Shown: positions 24,506-31,248 of the stretch, piece after piece
Position numbering within the stretch: the stretch's first letter is position 1
Layout: every line of letters begins with the position of its first letter
Source of the DNA: Alphaproteobacteria bacterium
GTDB taxonomy: Bacteria > Pseudomonadota > Alphaproteobacteria > Micavibrionales > Micavibrionaceae
DNA: 34,902 nucleotides
Direction: 5' to 3'
NCBI GenBank assembly: GCA_030426925.1
Contig: JAUHXT010000015.1
Span: 1 to 34,902 of the forward strand
The notes under the pieces: model-generated
Database searches by the model: none
What the model was told of the DNA's origin: nothing
Seen by the model: only the letters and a program-made list of their open reading frames with translations
Position numbers and translations under genes: made by a program

Positions 24506-25263
24506 TCCAGGTGCGTGACCGCGCTCGGCTCCACGCCCAACGACTGCATAAGGTTGATGACTTCTTTCCCCGCCGCTTTGACGGATGCCACATCAATGGA
24601 ACGCACGACAATGCTGACGCCCGCCTCGCCCCCGCGAAAATTGGGATAGGACCCGATATCTACATCCGCAAAACGCCCCTGGATGGACGCCAGTCCTTCC
24701 GAAATCTGGCTTTCCTGCAGGCTGCACGTAATGCTCTGCGAAATAATCGGCACGCCTTCGGCCAGCGTATGGACAAACCCATCGAACATTCCCTGCATAA
24801 TGCGCGGAACACCGGCCATGACATACACATTACCAATCAGAAAGCCGGGCGCACCGGATACCGGATTGTCAATCAGCGACGCTCCGTCCGGGATCATCGC
24901 CATTTTCTTACGCGCGTCGGTTACTTCCGCCGGGTCGCCGTAATGGTCGATCAGCGCCTGAAGCGCGCGCTCGTTTAACTCCAGATCTACGCCAAAGGCC
25001 TTTGCGATGCTGGCCGCCGTAATATCGTCATGCGTCGGGCCGATCCCCCCGGTGGTAAAAACATATGTTTCCTGTGCCCGCAAGGCGTTGACAGTATTGA
25101 CAATCACTTCCTCTATATCCGGGATAATCCGCACCTCCCGCAGGGAAATCCCCCGCTCCGACAGCTTTTCGGCCAGCCAGCTTGTATTCCTGTCCTGCGT
25201 CCGTCCGCTCAGGATTTCGTTCCCGATAATCACCAGCGCGGCGCTGTAACTCGTTTTTTGCAT
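24502..25263 (-). CDS. CinA N-terminal (MoaB/MogA-like) domain protein
   Basis: The 253-residue protein consists of the molybdopterin-binding-like fold found at the N-terminus of CinA. SAALVIIGNEILSGRTQDRN opens it (about 6-25), and TTGGIGPTHDDIT (about 90-102) is the family signature. NPVSGAPGFLIGNVYVMAGVP follows. The C-terminal nicotinamide-nucleotide amidase (PncC) domain of full CinA is missing, as is usual for the stand-alone alphaproteobacterial form. Such proteins may have pyrophosphatase activity on ADP-ribose or related compounds, but the substrate here is unproven. It converges on the antiporter gene (4-nt overlap) and is divergent from map with about 40 nt between them. Confidence 0.9.
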   Translation of the reverse strand: MQKTSYSAALVIIGNEILSGRTQDRNTSWLAEKLSERGISLREVRIIPDIEEVIVNTVNALRAQETYVFTTGGIGPTHDDITAASIAKAFGVDLELNERALQALIDHYGDPAEVTDARKKMAMIPDGASLIDNPVSGAPGFLIGNVYVMAGVPRIMQGMFDGFVHTLAEGVPIISQSITCSLQESQISEGLASIQGRFADVDIGSYPNFRGGEAGVSIVVRSIDVASVKAAGKEVINLMQSLGVEPSAVTHLD

Positions 25264-25304
25264 TTCCCTATCTATTCTTTATAATTTGAAAACCAGCCTA
25301 TAAT

Positions 25305-26141
25305 ATGGTTCAAAGACGTATGAAAAACAATACAGCACAGCAAGGTCACTATAATCAGGACGGCATCCTGATCCACGACCAATCCGGCTATGACGGCATG
25401 CGCAAGGCCGGGCAATTGGCTGCGCAGACGCTGGATATGATTACCGACCATGTCCGTCCCGGCGTCACGACGGAGGAGCTGGACACCCTGTGCCATAATT
25501 TCATTATCGAACATGATGCCATCCCTGCCCCGCTGAATTACAAGGGCTTCCCGAAATCTATCTGCACGTCGATCAACCACGTCGTCTGCCACGGCATCCC
25601 AGGTGAGCGCGAATTGATCGAAGGCGACATCGTGAACATCGACGTCACCTGTATCGTCGATGGCTGGCACGGCGATACGTCGCGCATGTATTTCGTCGGC
25701 GATAAAATCCCGGTGAAGGCGCGTAAATTATGCGACGTTACATACGATGCTATGATGGCGGGGATTGAAGCCGTGAAGCCGGGCGCGACTTTGGGCGATG
25801 TCGGTTACGCTATTCAGAAAGTGGCCGAAGCCAACCGTTTTTCAATCGTACAGGATTTCTGCGGCCATGGCCTGGGACAGGTCTTTCACATGCCGCCGTC
25901 GGTCATGCATTTTGGCATACCGCACCAGGGGCCGATCCTCGAACCCGGCATGTTCTTCACCATCGAACCCATGGTCAACGCCGGAAAGTACCAGACAAAG
26001 GTGCTGGAGGACGGCTGGACAGCCGTGACCCGTGACCGCTCCCTGTCCGCGCAATACGAACATTCGCTCGCCGTCACCGATGACGGGTTTGAAATCTTCA
26101 CCCTTTCACCCGCCGGCCATACAAAAGCGCCATATTCCTGA
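25305..26141 (+). CDS. map: Methionine aminopeptidase, type I
   Basis: Map removes the initiator methionine from nascent proteins. The 278-residue protein has all five dimetal ligands: D113 (NIDVT), D124 (GDTSRM), H188 (FCGHGLG), E221 (FTIEPM) and E252 (YEHS). The substrate His is in the NHVVCHGIPG block. The N-terminal ~20 residues before the conserved start of the fold are variable; an ATG at 25320 is an alternative start, and neither has a clear ribosome site. The stop is immediately followed by the left arm of the 26142-26281 inverted repeat. radC lies downstream on the same strand, a pairing seen in other alphaproteobacteria. Confidence 0.96.
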   Translation: MVQRRMKNNTAQQGHYNQDGILIHDQSGYDGMRKAGQLAAQTLDMITDHVRPGVTTEELDTLCHNFIIEHDAIPAPLNYKGFPKSICTSINHVVCHGIPGERELIEGDIVNIDVTCIVDGWHGDTSRMYFVGDKIPVKARKLCDVTYDAMMAGIEAVKPGATLGDVGYAIQKVAEANRFSIVQDFCGHGLGQVFHMPPSVMHFGIPHQGPILEPGMFFTIEPMVNAGKYQTKVLEDGWTAVTRDRSLSAQYEHSLAVTDDGFEIFTLSPAGHTKAPYS

Positions 26142-26281
26142 CCGCAGATAAACACGAATAGACACGGATAAAACGCAAACTGTAAAAAGTTACTTTTACG
26201 CGCCAAAGGCGCGCAATATCTATTCCCGGCAACCCCCAGTGTTTATTCAAATAATCAGTGTTCATTTGTGTTCATCTGTGG
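26142..26281. repeat. Long inverted repeat between map and radC
   Basis: A 28-bp arm at 26142-26169 (starting CCGCAGATAAACAC) is matched by the reverse complement of 26254-26281 (ending TCATCTGTGG), with six or so mostly transition differences that leave G-U pairs in RNA. Inside lie smaller hairpins GTAAAA/TTTTAC (26182-26199) and GCGCC/GGCGC (26200-26212). The arms resemble the cacagatgaacac-type pattern seen between genes in many bacteria. It fills the whole map-radC gap. Confidence 0.75.
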
Positions 26282-26293
26282 TTAAAAGAAATC

Positions 26294-26989
26294 ATGACGA
26301 ATGTGATCGAAAAGGACGACAAACCGCATTATACCGGCCACCGCGACCGCCTGCGCGCACGCTTCCTCGCCGCGCCCGATACGTTGCCGGATTACGAACT
26401 CCTCGAACTCATTCTCTTTATGGCTATCCCGCGGCGGGATGTAAAACCGATCGCCAAACAACTCATCTCCCGTTTCGGCTCCTTTAACGGCGTGGTCAAC
26501 GCTTCGCCCGCCGACCTTGCGGGCGTCAGCGGAATCTCCGAAACCACCGCAATCGCGATTAAGGCCGTGCAGGCCGCCGCCCACCGCCTGATGAAACAGG
26601 ACGTCATTGGCCGCCCGGTATTAAACAGCTGGCAACGGTTGATGGACTACCTCCACGCCACCATGGCGCATGAACAGCGCGAACATTTCCGCCTGTTATT
26701 CCTCAATAAAAAGAATGAACTGATCGCCGATGAAATTCAGCAAAGCGGAACGGTCGACCACACCCCCGCTTACCCGCGGGAAATTATGAAGCGCGCGCTG
26801 GAATTATCCGCCACCGCCATAATACTTGTCCATAACCACCCGTCCGGCGACCCGACACCATCGCAAGCCGACGTTGACATGACCAACGCAATCATAAACG
26901 CGGCCAAACCCTTCAACATCGTCATCCACGACCACCTGATCGTTTCCAAAAACGACATCACCTCGTTCAAAACAATGGGATTGATTTAG
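26294..26989 (+). CDS. radC: RadC/YeeS-family JAB-domain protein
   Basis: The protein is 231 residues from the start at 26294. An open frame back to 26258 is encoded by the right arm of the inverted repeat and is not credited. The N-terminal half (about 20-100) has the RadC helix-hairpin-helix-like region ([20 protein letters not shown], about 61-80). The C-terminal JAB/MPN domain has the metal motif HNHPSGD (H180, H182, D186) and an upstream Glu in [10 protein letters not shown]-like context. RadC proteins were long linked to DNA repair, but their biochemical role is unresolved. It follows map, separated by the inverted repeat, so it may depend on read-through from map. Confidence 0.92.
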   Translation: MTNVIEKDDKPHYTGHRDRLRARFLAAPDTLPDYELLELILFMAIPRRDVKPIAKQLISRFGSFNGVVNASPADLAGVSGISETTAIAIKAVQAAAHRLMKQDVIGRPVLNSWQRLMDYLHATMAHEQREHFRLLFLNKKNELIADEIQQSGTVDHTPAYPREIMKRALELSATAIILVHNHPSGDPTPSQADVDMTNAIINAAKPFNIVIHDHLIVSKNDITSFKTMGLI

Positions 26990-27008
26990 GATTTTAAATC
27001 GGAAATCC

Positions 27009-27037
27009 TTGACAAAAGCTGCCTTACCCACTAATAA
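27009..27037 (+). promoter_or_regulatory. Strong sigma-70-type promoter for the SPFH gene
   Basis: TTGACA (27009-27014) and TAATAA (27032-27037) are separated by the optimal 17 nt. The next plus-strand gene with a convincing product starts at 27315, giving a leader of about 270 nt. Confidence 0.75.
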
Positions 27038-27080
27038 GAAAACTATAAAAAACAAAAATAAATTAACAGGGAGTATTCTA

Positions 27081-27098
27081 ATGAGCGCCTTCACTTAA
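27081..27098 (+). CDS. Possible five-codon leader peptide (MSAFT)
   Basis: An ATG at 27081 follows GGGAG with about 7-nt spacing, as good a ribosome site as any gene in the window. It is closed by TAA after five codons, just upstream of three leader hairpins. It could be a true regulatory uORF, the start of a decayed gene, or chance. No regulatory codon run (for example repeated rare or amino-acid-specific codons) is present. Confidence 0.35.
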   Translation: MSAFT

Positions 27099-27129
27099 TA
27101 AGCGTAAACCTCAGCATATAAATGCCTAA

Positions 27130-27276
27130 CAGGAAGTGTTTTGCACTTTCCTGAAGCGATTTCTATTCCCAAACTCACTGCCTTTGCACCTTGAAAACGT
27201 ATTGCCAGCGTTTTGGGAGAGGGAAAGCTATGCCAACTATTTCACTAAAGCGGAAGCAACAATAAAGCTGCTTCCG
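27130..27276 (+). ncRNA. Structured 5' leader of the SPFH mRNA (three hairpins)
   Basis: Three successive hairpins lie between promoter and gene: CAGGAAGTG/CACTTTCCTG (27130-27153), AAAACG/CGTTTT (27194-27214), and a perfect CGGAAGCA/TGCTTCCG (27251-27258 with 27269-27276). None has a terminator-type T-run. The last lies about 38 nt before the start codon. I do not recognise a known riboswitch class, and regulation is inference from structure and leader length. Confidence 0.45.
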
Positions 27277-27314
27277 AACAATAAACTCAACCAAATTTTA
27301 CAGGGAAAAAACCA

Positions 27315-28244
27315 ATGTTAAATTTTTTTAAAAACAAAAATGGAGATCTAAGCGCAACCAAAATCGGAACAACGACCCTGGCGGGGTTATTCACCGCCGC
27401 ATCGTTATGGTCCGGCATTTATATTAACGAAGCACGACAGGTATCGTTGGAAGTTCGTTTCGGGGACGTGGTCGATACGGTAACGGAATCCGGTCTGAAA
27501 ACAAAAGTGCCGTTCCTGACATCCCGTTACGCTTATTCGCTGGCACGGCAAACAACTGAAATCGGGCAGGGAACAGCATTACGTACAAGTGATGATGTAC
27601 GCCTGACGAACCCGTTCACCATCGAATATGAAATCGACAAAAATGCAGACCTGAAAAACCTGTATTTTCAATTAAAGGGGTCTGGTGAAGATCTGCAGGA
27701 CGTTATTCAAAAACTGGCACGTGATGTCGGTGTACGTGTCTTCGAAGGACTGCAGGTAACCGACTTGGCCGAAGAAGGTATCACCGATAAAATCAAAACG
27801 GAGATGAAGACAAAACTGCAGGCAGATTTGCAAGCAAAAGGATGGCCGGTAACAATTGTTGATGTCTTGTCCGATGGCTTTCAATTGTCACCTGAATCCG
27901 AAGATGTGCTGGAACGTATCATTGACATTCGTCAGGAAAAAGCACGTCTGGAACTTCGTGAAGAAAATGCCATTAAAGCACAGGAAACATTGGAAGCAGA
28001 GGCCGAAGCTTACGTGAAGTATGCAGACGTGCTCCGTGCTGCTGGCTTGCCGGACGAAGACATTCGCTGTGCCATCCACGACAAAATGGCGCAGGATGCT
28101 GGCAAAATCATGACACCGTTTGCGCAGGTCTGCGGCACGGCAACTGGTGGCTTTGCAAATGATATCGCTGTCGCCGTTGATCCGGCAAACGTCACAATGC
28201 CCCCGGTAAAGGGTGGCGCAGCGCCTGCCCCCATCACACCGTAA
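27315..28244 (+). CDS. SPFH/band-7 domain protein
   Basis: The 309-residue protein has a single N-terminal membrane segment (about 17-37, TTTLAGLFTAASLWSGIYI). An SPFH domain follows (about 40-200): EARQVSLEVRFGDVVDTVTE, LKTKVPFL and TSDDVRLTNPFTIEYEID, with the late segment VTIVDVLSDGFQLSPESEDV. A coiled-coil region rich in Glu/Ala/Arg comes next (about 205-245, EKARLELREENAIKAQETLE), and the tail is Pro/Ala-rich. SPFH proteins form membrane-bound oligomeric cages or microdomains that scaffold or restrain proteases and other enzymes. HflK/HflC would normally be paired, but no partner gene is here. Ribosome site CAGGGAAA precedes the ATG. It is followed by a GC hairpin at 28272. Confidence 0.85.
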   Translation: MLNFFKNKNGDLSATKIGTTTLAGLFTAASLWSGIYINEARQVSLEVRFGDVVDTVTESGLKTKVPFLTSRYAYSLARQTTEIGQGTALRTSDDVRLTNPFTIEYEIDKNADLKNLYFQLKGSGEDLQDVIQKLARDVGVRVFEGLQVTDLAEEGITDKIKTEMKTKLQADLQAKGWPVTIVDVLSDGFQLSPESEDVLERIIDIRQEKARLELREENAIKAQETLEAEAEAYVKYADVLRAAGLPDEDIRCAIHDKMAQDAGKIMTPFAQVCGTATGGFANDIAVAVDPANVTMPPVKGGAAPAPITP

Positions 28245-28271
28245 TTATTTTATTGTTAACCAAAAAGGCCA

Positions 28272-28296
28272 GGGCGCGGATACCTTCCCCGCGCCC
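28272..28296 (+). terminator. GC-rich hairpin after the SPFH gene
   Basis: GGGCGCGG (28272-28279) pairs perfectly with CCGCGCCC (28289-28296) 28 nt after the stop. The following TTGCGACC is a poor U-tract, so termination may be partial or rho-assisted. Confidence 0.55.
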
Positions 28297-28376
28297 TTGC
28301 GACCACCTTGTATTGACATAACAAATAATCTGATTTAACTGCTACTATTATGCATTCTTTGTAATGAGAGGGCGAC

Positions 28377-28760
28377 ATGACCAATCCAGAAATCATCACC
28401 GACCCGGATATGGAAGTCATCAGCATTGGCGACTTCGTGCAACTGGCATCGCAGGACCCTGACGAACCCGGCGTTTTTCAGGGGATTTTTGCCGGCGCGG
28501 TAATGGGCAATCGTCCTGTAGCGTTCGTTATGGACATTTCACCGTTGCCCGACGCGCCGCGCGTCATACAAATCGACACGCGTCAAACAGGGCTCAAAAA
28601 AGTGCCTGCAGACGTAAACTTATCGGAATATCCGGCTGTCACGCGCACTTTGTCGCAACACCGCCGGGCCTTCCTCGCGATAGCGCAGCCTAAGAAAACG
28701 GGTACACCCGCCCGACCGCCAACACATCGCCCGACCGATCACGGAATGCACATTCATTAA
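28377..28760 (+). CDS. Hypothetical protein (127 aa)
   Basis: I do not recognise a family. The protein has no signal peptide or membrane segment. Residues about 1-95 look folded (a beta-rich start MEVISIGDFVQLAS, then VFQGIFAGAVMGNRPVAFVM). The C-terminal ~25 residues are a basic, Pro/His/Thr-rich tail (ARPPTHRPTDHGMHIH) that could bind metal or nucleic acid or simply be disordered. GAGAGGG about 5 nt before the ATG supports the start. An AT-rich stretch with TTGACA at about 28313 lies upstream, but a matching -10 at proper spacing is not clear. It stands alone, before a 500-nt non-coding stretch. Confidence 0.7.
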   Translation: MTNPEIITDPDMEVISIGDFVQLASQDPDEPGVFQGIFAGAVMGNRPVAFVMDISPLPDAPRVIQIDTRQTGLKKVPADVNLSEYPAVTRTLSQHRRAFLAIAQPKKTGTPARPPTHRPTDHGMHIH

Positions 28761-28784
28761 GGTTAGAAACACGTTGCATACAGT

Positions 28785-28839
28785 CTCACCTCTCCCTAAA
28801 GGAAGAGGTCGCTCAGACGTTAAAGTCTGAGCGGGTGAG
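28785..28839. repeat. Palindromic repeat with three-way-junction shape
   Basis: The outer stem CTCACC (28785-28790) pairs with GGTGAG (28834-28839). Inside, CTCTCC/GGAAGAG forms a hairpin (about 28791-28807) and CGCTCAGAC/GTCTGAGCG a perfect 9-bp hairpin (28810-28818 with 28825-28833, loop GTTAAA). The sequence resembles the CCTCTCCC...GAGCGGGTGAGGG intergenic repeats common in proteobacteria. It lies in the 28761-29263 non-coding stretch. Confidence 0.7.
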
Positions 28840-28921
28840 GGACAAAAATATTCCATACATCCCGCGTATATGATAATATTCCTATCGTCGTGAGCGGTCT
28901 ACGGTAAATGCTGACCGCCCG

Positions 28922-29021
28922 GAGCAAACAGCGTTTTGACGTGGTTAGGAAGATAAGCCGACGTTTAATGAACCTAAACGAGGCGCAATCTGACGCATTC
29001 CACGGCGAAACGGGGAAGCTC
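28922..29021. repeat. Structured intergenic hairpin repeat, copy 4
   Basis: GAGC (28922-28925) pairs with GCTC (29018-29021). The internal loop AAACAG/GGGAA is followed by CGTTTTGACGTGG (28932-28944) against CCACGGCGAAACG (29000-29012), with one G-U pair and one mismatch. The apical stem CGTTTA (28962-28967)/TAAACG (28975-28980) has a different sequence from copies 1-3 but is fully paired. The inner arms TTAGGAAGATAAGCCGACG and CAATCTGACGCATTCC resemble copy 2. Confidence 0.78.
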
Positions 29022-29027
29022 TTAAGG

Positions 29028-29115
29028 AAACGAACTATTTGTTTGGCACCTCTAACGCCTTGAAAAACAATAAACAGCCCCCCTGGCGCTGCCCCGCACC
29101 CCAAAACGAACTATT
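29028..29115. repeat. 12-bp direct repeats flanking a 64-bp block
   Basis: AAACGAACTATT occurs at 29028-29039 and again at 29104-29115. The 64 bp between them include a GC-rich patch (about 29077-29102) unlike the AT-rich surroundings. The arrangement could be a target-site duplication around a small insertion or a recombination scar. No coding content is recognisable. Confidence 0.5.
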
Positions 29116-29158
29116 AAGTCTTGGTCTGTACACAAATTTCATGCTAAGCACCTTGTAT

Positions 29159-29258
29159 CGTTGCTTGATTTTGTTTTTTCAGCAGGCGCAAGCGACGACG
29201 AATAGTTGACCTATTTTAGGAGTGCGGCAACGCACTGAAAAAGCAAAAGAAAGCAACG
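29159..29258. repeat. Structured intergenic hairpin repeat, copy 5
   Basis: The outer arm CGTTGCTTGATTTTG (starting 29159) continues through TTTTTTCAG and pairs over about 24 bp with the stretch from CTGAAAAAG to GCAACG (about 29235-29258), with two mismatches and one G-U. The inner left arm GCAGGCGCAAGCGACGACG matches copy 1. The apical stem AATAG (29201-29205)/CTATT (29211-29215) is again different but paired. It ends 5 nt before the purB ATG. Confidence 0.78.
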
Positions 29259-29263
29259 AGAGT

Positions 29264-30577
29264 ATGATCCCAAGATACTCCAGAGCCGAAATGGCCGACA
29301 TTTTCGAACAGGAAAACAAATTCCGCATCTGGCTGGAAGTTGAAACCCTTGCGCTGGAGCAGATGGCGAACCTCGGCATCGTACCGGAAAGCGCGGCGAA
29401 GGCTCTGCGCGACAAGGGCGATTTCGATGTTGATCGCATCAATGAAATCGAAGCCGAAGTCAAACACGACGTCATCGCCTTCCTGACCTCCGTTGCCGAA
29501 TATGTGGGCGAAGACAGCCGCTACGTGCATCAGGGCATGACCTCCTCCGACGTGGTCGACACCTCCTTCGCCGTGATGTTGACGCAGGCGGCGGACCTGC
29601 TGATCGCCGATCTGGATAAAGTTCTGAACGCGCTGAAAAAGCAGATCGACGCGCATGAGAAGACACTGTGCATCGGGCGCAGTCACGGCATCCACGGTGA
29701 ACCGACGACCTTCGGCCTGAAAATGGCCGGTCACTTTGCGGCCTTTAAGCGCGCGAAACGCCGCATGATCGCCGCGAAGGACGAAGTATCAACCATCACA
29801 ATTTCCGGCGCTGTCGGTACATATGCAACCCTCGATCCGTCGATTGAGGAATATGTCGCAGACAAACTCGGCTTGCGCCCCGAAACCGTGGCAACGCAGG
29901 TCATCCCGCGCGACCGTCATGCCATGTTCTTTGCTACGCTTGGCATTATCGCCTCCTCCATCGAAAACCTGTCCGTGGAAATCCGCCACCTGCAACGCAC
30001 TGAAGTAAGGGAAGCCGAGGAATATTTCTCCCCCACGCAAAAGGGGTCGTCGGCCATGCCGCACAAGCGCAACCCCATCTCGTCCGAAAATTTAACGGGC
30101 CAAGCCCGCATCATCCGCGCCGCCGTCACACCTGCACTCGAAAACGTCGCGCTGTGGCATGAACGTGATATTTCCCATTCATCAGTGGAACGCACCATCC
30201 TGCCCGATGCCTGCATCAGCGCCGATTACGCCCTGAACCGCCTGGCGAACGTCGTCGAAAACCTGCTGGTGTATCCTGAACGTATGCAACACAACCTCGA
30301 AATGACCGGAGGGCTGGTCTTCTCCCAACGCGTCCTTCTCGCCCTCACCCAGGCCGGCATCTCCCGCGAAGACGCCTACCGCATCGTTCAGCGCAATGCC
30401 ATGAAGGTCTGGGAAGACCGCAGCTCCGGCAAAGGCTCCCTGTCCCTGCGCGAAGCGCTGGAAGCGGACAAGGACGTCACGGACAAGCTGGATACCGCCG
30501 CCCTCGACGGCATTTTCGATTACAGCCACTACACAAAGCACATCCCGGATATCATCGCCCGCGCCTTAAAATCCTAA
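29264..30577 (+). CDS. purB: Adenylosuccinate lyase
   Basis: PurB cleaves fumarate from SAICAR and from adenylosuccinate in purine synthesis. From the ATG at 29264 the protein is 437 residues, the usual bacterial length. It begins MIPRYSRAEMADIFEQENKF. It carries TSSDVVDTSFAV, GRSHGIHGEPTTFGLKMAGH with the catalytic His, and the fumarase/aspartase-superfamily signature GSSAMPHKRNPISSEN with the flexible catalytic Ser loop. An in-frame GTG at 29222 would translate the right arm of hairpin repeat copy 5 and is rejected. The bases just before the ATG (ACGAGAGT) are a poor ribosome site and partly belong to the hairpin. Confidence 0.96.
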   Translation: MIPRYSRAEMADIFEQENKFRIWLEVETLALEQMANLGIVPESAAKALRDKGDFDVDRINEIEAEVKHDVIAFLTSVAEYVGEDSRYVHQGMTSSDVVDTSFAVMLTQAADLLIADLDKVLNALKKQIDAHEKTLCIGRSHGIHGEPTTFGLKMAGHFAAFKRAKRRMIAAKDEVSTITISGAVGTYATLDPSIEEYVADKLGLRPETVATQVIPRDRHAMFFATLGIIASSIENLSVEIRHLQRTEVREAEEYFSPTQKGSSAMPHKRNPISSENLTGQARIIRAAVTPALENVALWHERDISHSSVERTILPDACISADYALNRLANVVENLLVYPERMQHNLEMTGGLVFSQRVLLALTQAGISREDAYRIVQRNAMKVWEDRSSGKGSLSLREALEADKDVTDKLDTAALDGIFDYSHYTKHIPDIIARALKS

Positions 30578-30660
30578 CACACCGCAACATTACGAAAAAT
30601 TCTGGACAGACCGGAAAACCTGTTCTATAACCCTATATCCATAATAAAAAAGAGGGTGTT

Positions 30661-31176
30661 ATGAGTGAAATAACTTTAGAGCGAGCCAGATCTTTCATCA
30701 ATTCAGCAGACATAGCAATTGTCGGCATTCTGGCAAGATATGAGGCAAGATCGGCTGAACTCTCGCAAAACTCCGCAAAATTTCTAACAGACCTTGTAGC
30801 CAAAACATTAAGCGATTGCCCGCAGGAAATGATGATCGCAACGCTGGAACGCTTAGATCTGTCAGAAAAGCAGCCAAGCATCACCGAACAAGATTTCATC
30901 TCTTTGGCTACGGCCCTCCGTCAGCGCTTCGACGCAGCAGTCTTTATCGCCCTAGCAAAAGAAGTGGAAGGCCGGACAACATCTTACGATGAACCAAGAC
31001 ATACAGCCGTTCTGGATGCCAATCAGAATCGTGCCAAAAAAGATGGCGCCGACGACCAAATGGTTCGCGATATTTTTGCCAATGCCATCATGGCAAACCT
31101 TGTTAAATATCAAGATCAATATTTGCAACACGGCACAGGCCCTATCGCATGGCAAGTGATGAAATTGGCTGCCTGA
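30661..31176 (+). CDS. Chorismate-mutase-like (AroQ-fold) protein
   Basis: The 171-residue protein begins with ERARSFINSADIAIVGILARYEARSAEL, the spacing and residues of AroQ helix 1 (I-D-x2-I-x2-L-x-x-R). It ends with a stretch (about 112-160) resembling AroQ helices 2 and 3: Pro-Arg-x2-A-V-L, later DDQMVRDIFANAIMANLVKYQ (compare xxxVxxIFxxIIxxSxxxQ). Between them are about 70 extra residues, and several catalytic Lys/Arg positions cannot be matched confidently. It may be a divergent or inactive mutase, or an AroQ-fold protein with another ligand. AGGGTG precedes the ATG. It follows purB by 83 nt and precedes bfr. The family call is moderate. Confidence 0.6.
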   Translation: MSEITLERARSFINSADIAIVGILARYEARSAELSQNSAKFLTDLVAKTLSDCPQEMMIATLERLDLSEKQPSITEQDFISLATALRQRFDAAVFIALAKEVEGRTTSYDEPRHTAVLDANQNRAKKDGADDQMVRDIFANAIMANLVKYQDQYLQHGTGPIAWQVMKLAA

Positions 31177-31190
31177 TTTCAAATCCCCTC

Positions 31191-31218
31191 TTGAAACCTT
31201 TGGCGTAAGCTTTATTCT
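31191..31218 (+). promoter_or_regulatory. Candidate bfr promoter
   Basis: TTGAAA (31191-31196) and TATTCT (31213-31218) are separated by 16 nt, about 30 nt before the bfr ATG, which has an AAGGAG ribosome site. No clear iron-regulator operator overlaps it. Confidence 0.45.
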
Positions 31219-31248
31219 CTTTACAGGATTAAAAAAGGAGTTACAGCC

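Noticed and set aside
26258-26293. An upstream ATG start for radC
   Set aside because: The extra 12 residues are encoded by the right arm of the inverted repeat.
27136-27321. A 61-codon open frame in the leader of the SPFH gene
   Set aside because: No ribosome site or protein-like character, it covers the leader hairpins and runs into the SPFH start.
28820-29104. A 94-aa open frame on the minus strand through the repeat island
   Set aside because: It is made almost wholly of repeat sequence, including hairpin copy 4, and shows no ribosome site or family resemblance.
29222-29263. An upstream GTG start for purB
   Set aside because: It would translate the right arm of the hairpin repeat; known PurB proteins begin at the MIPRY-type sequence.
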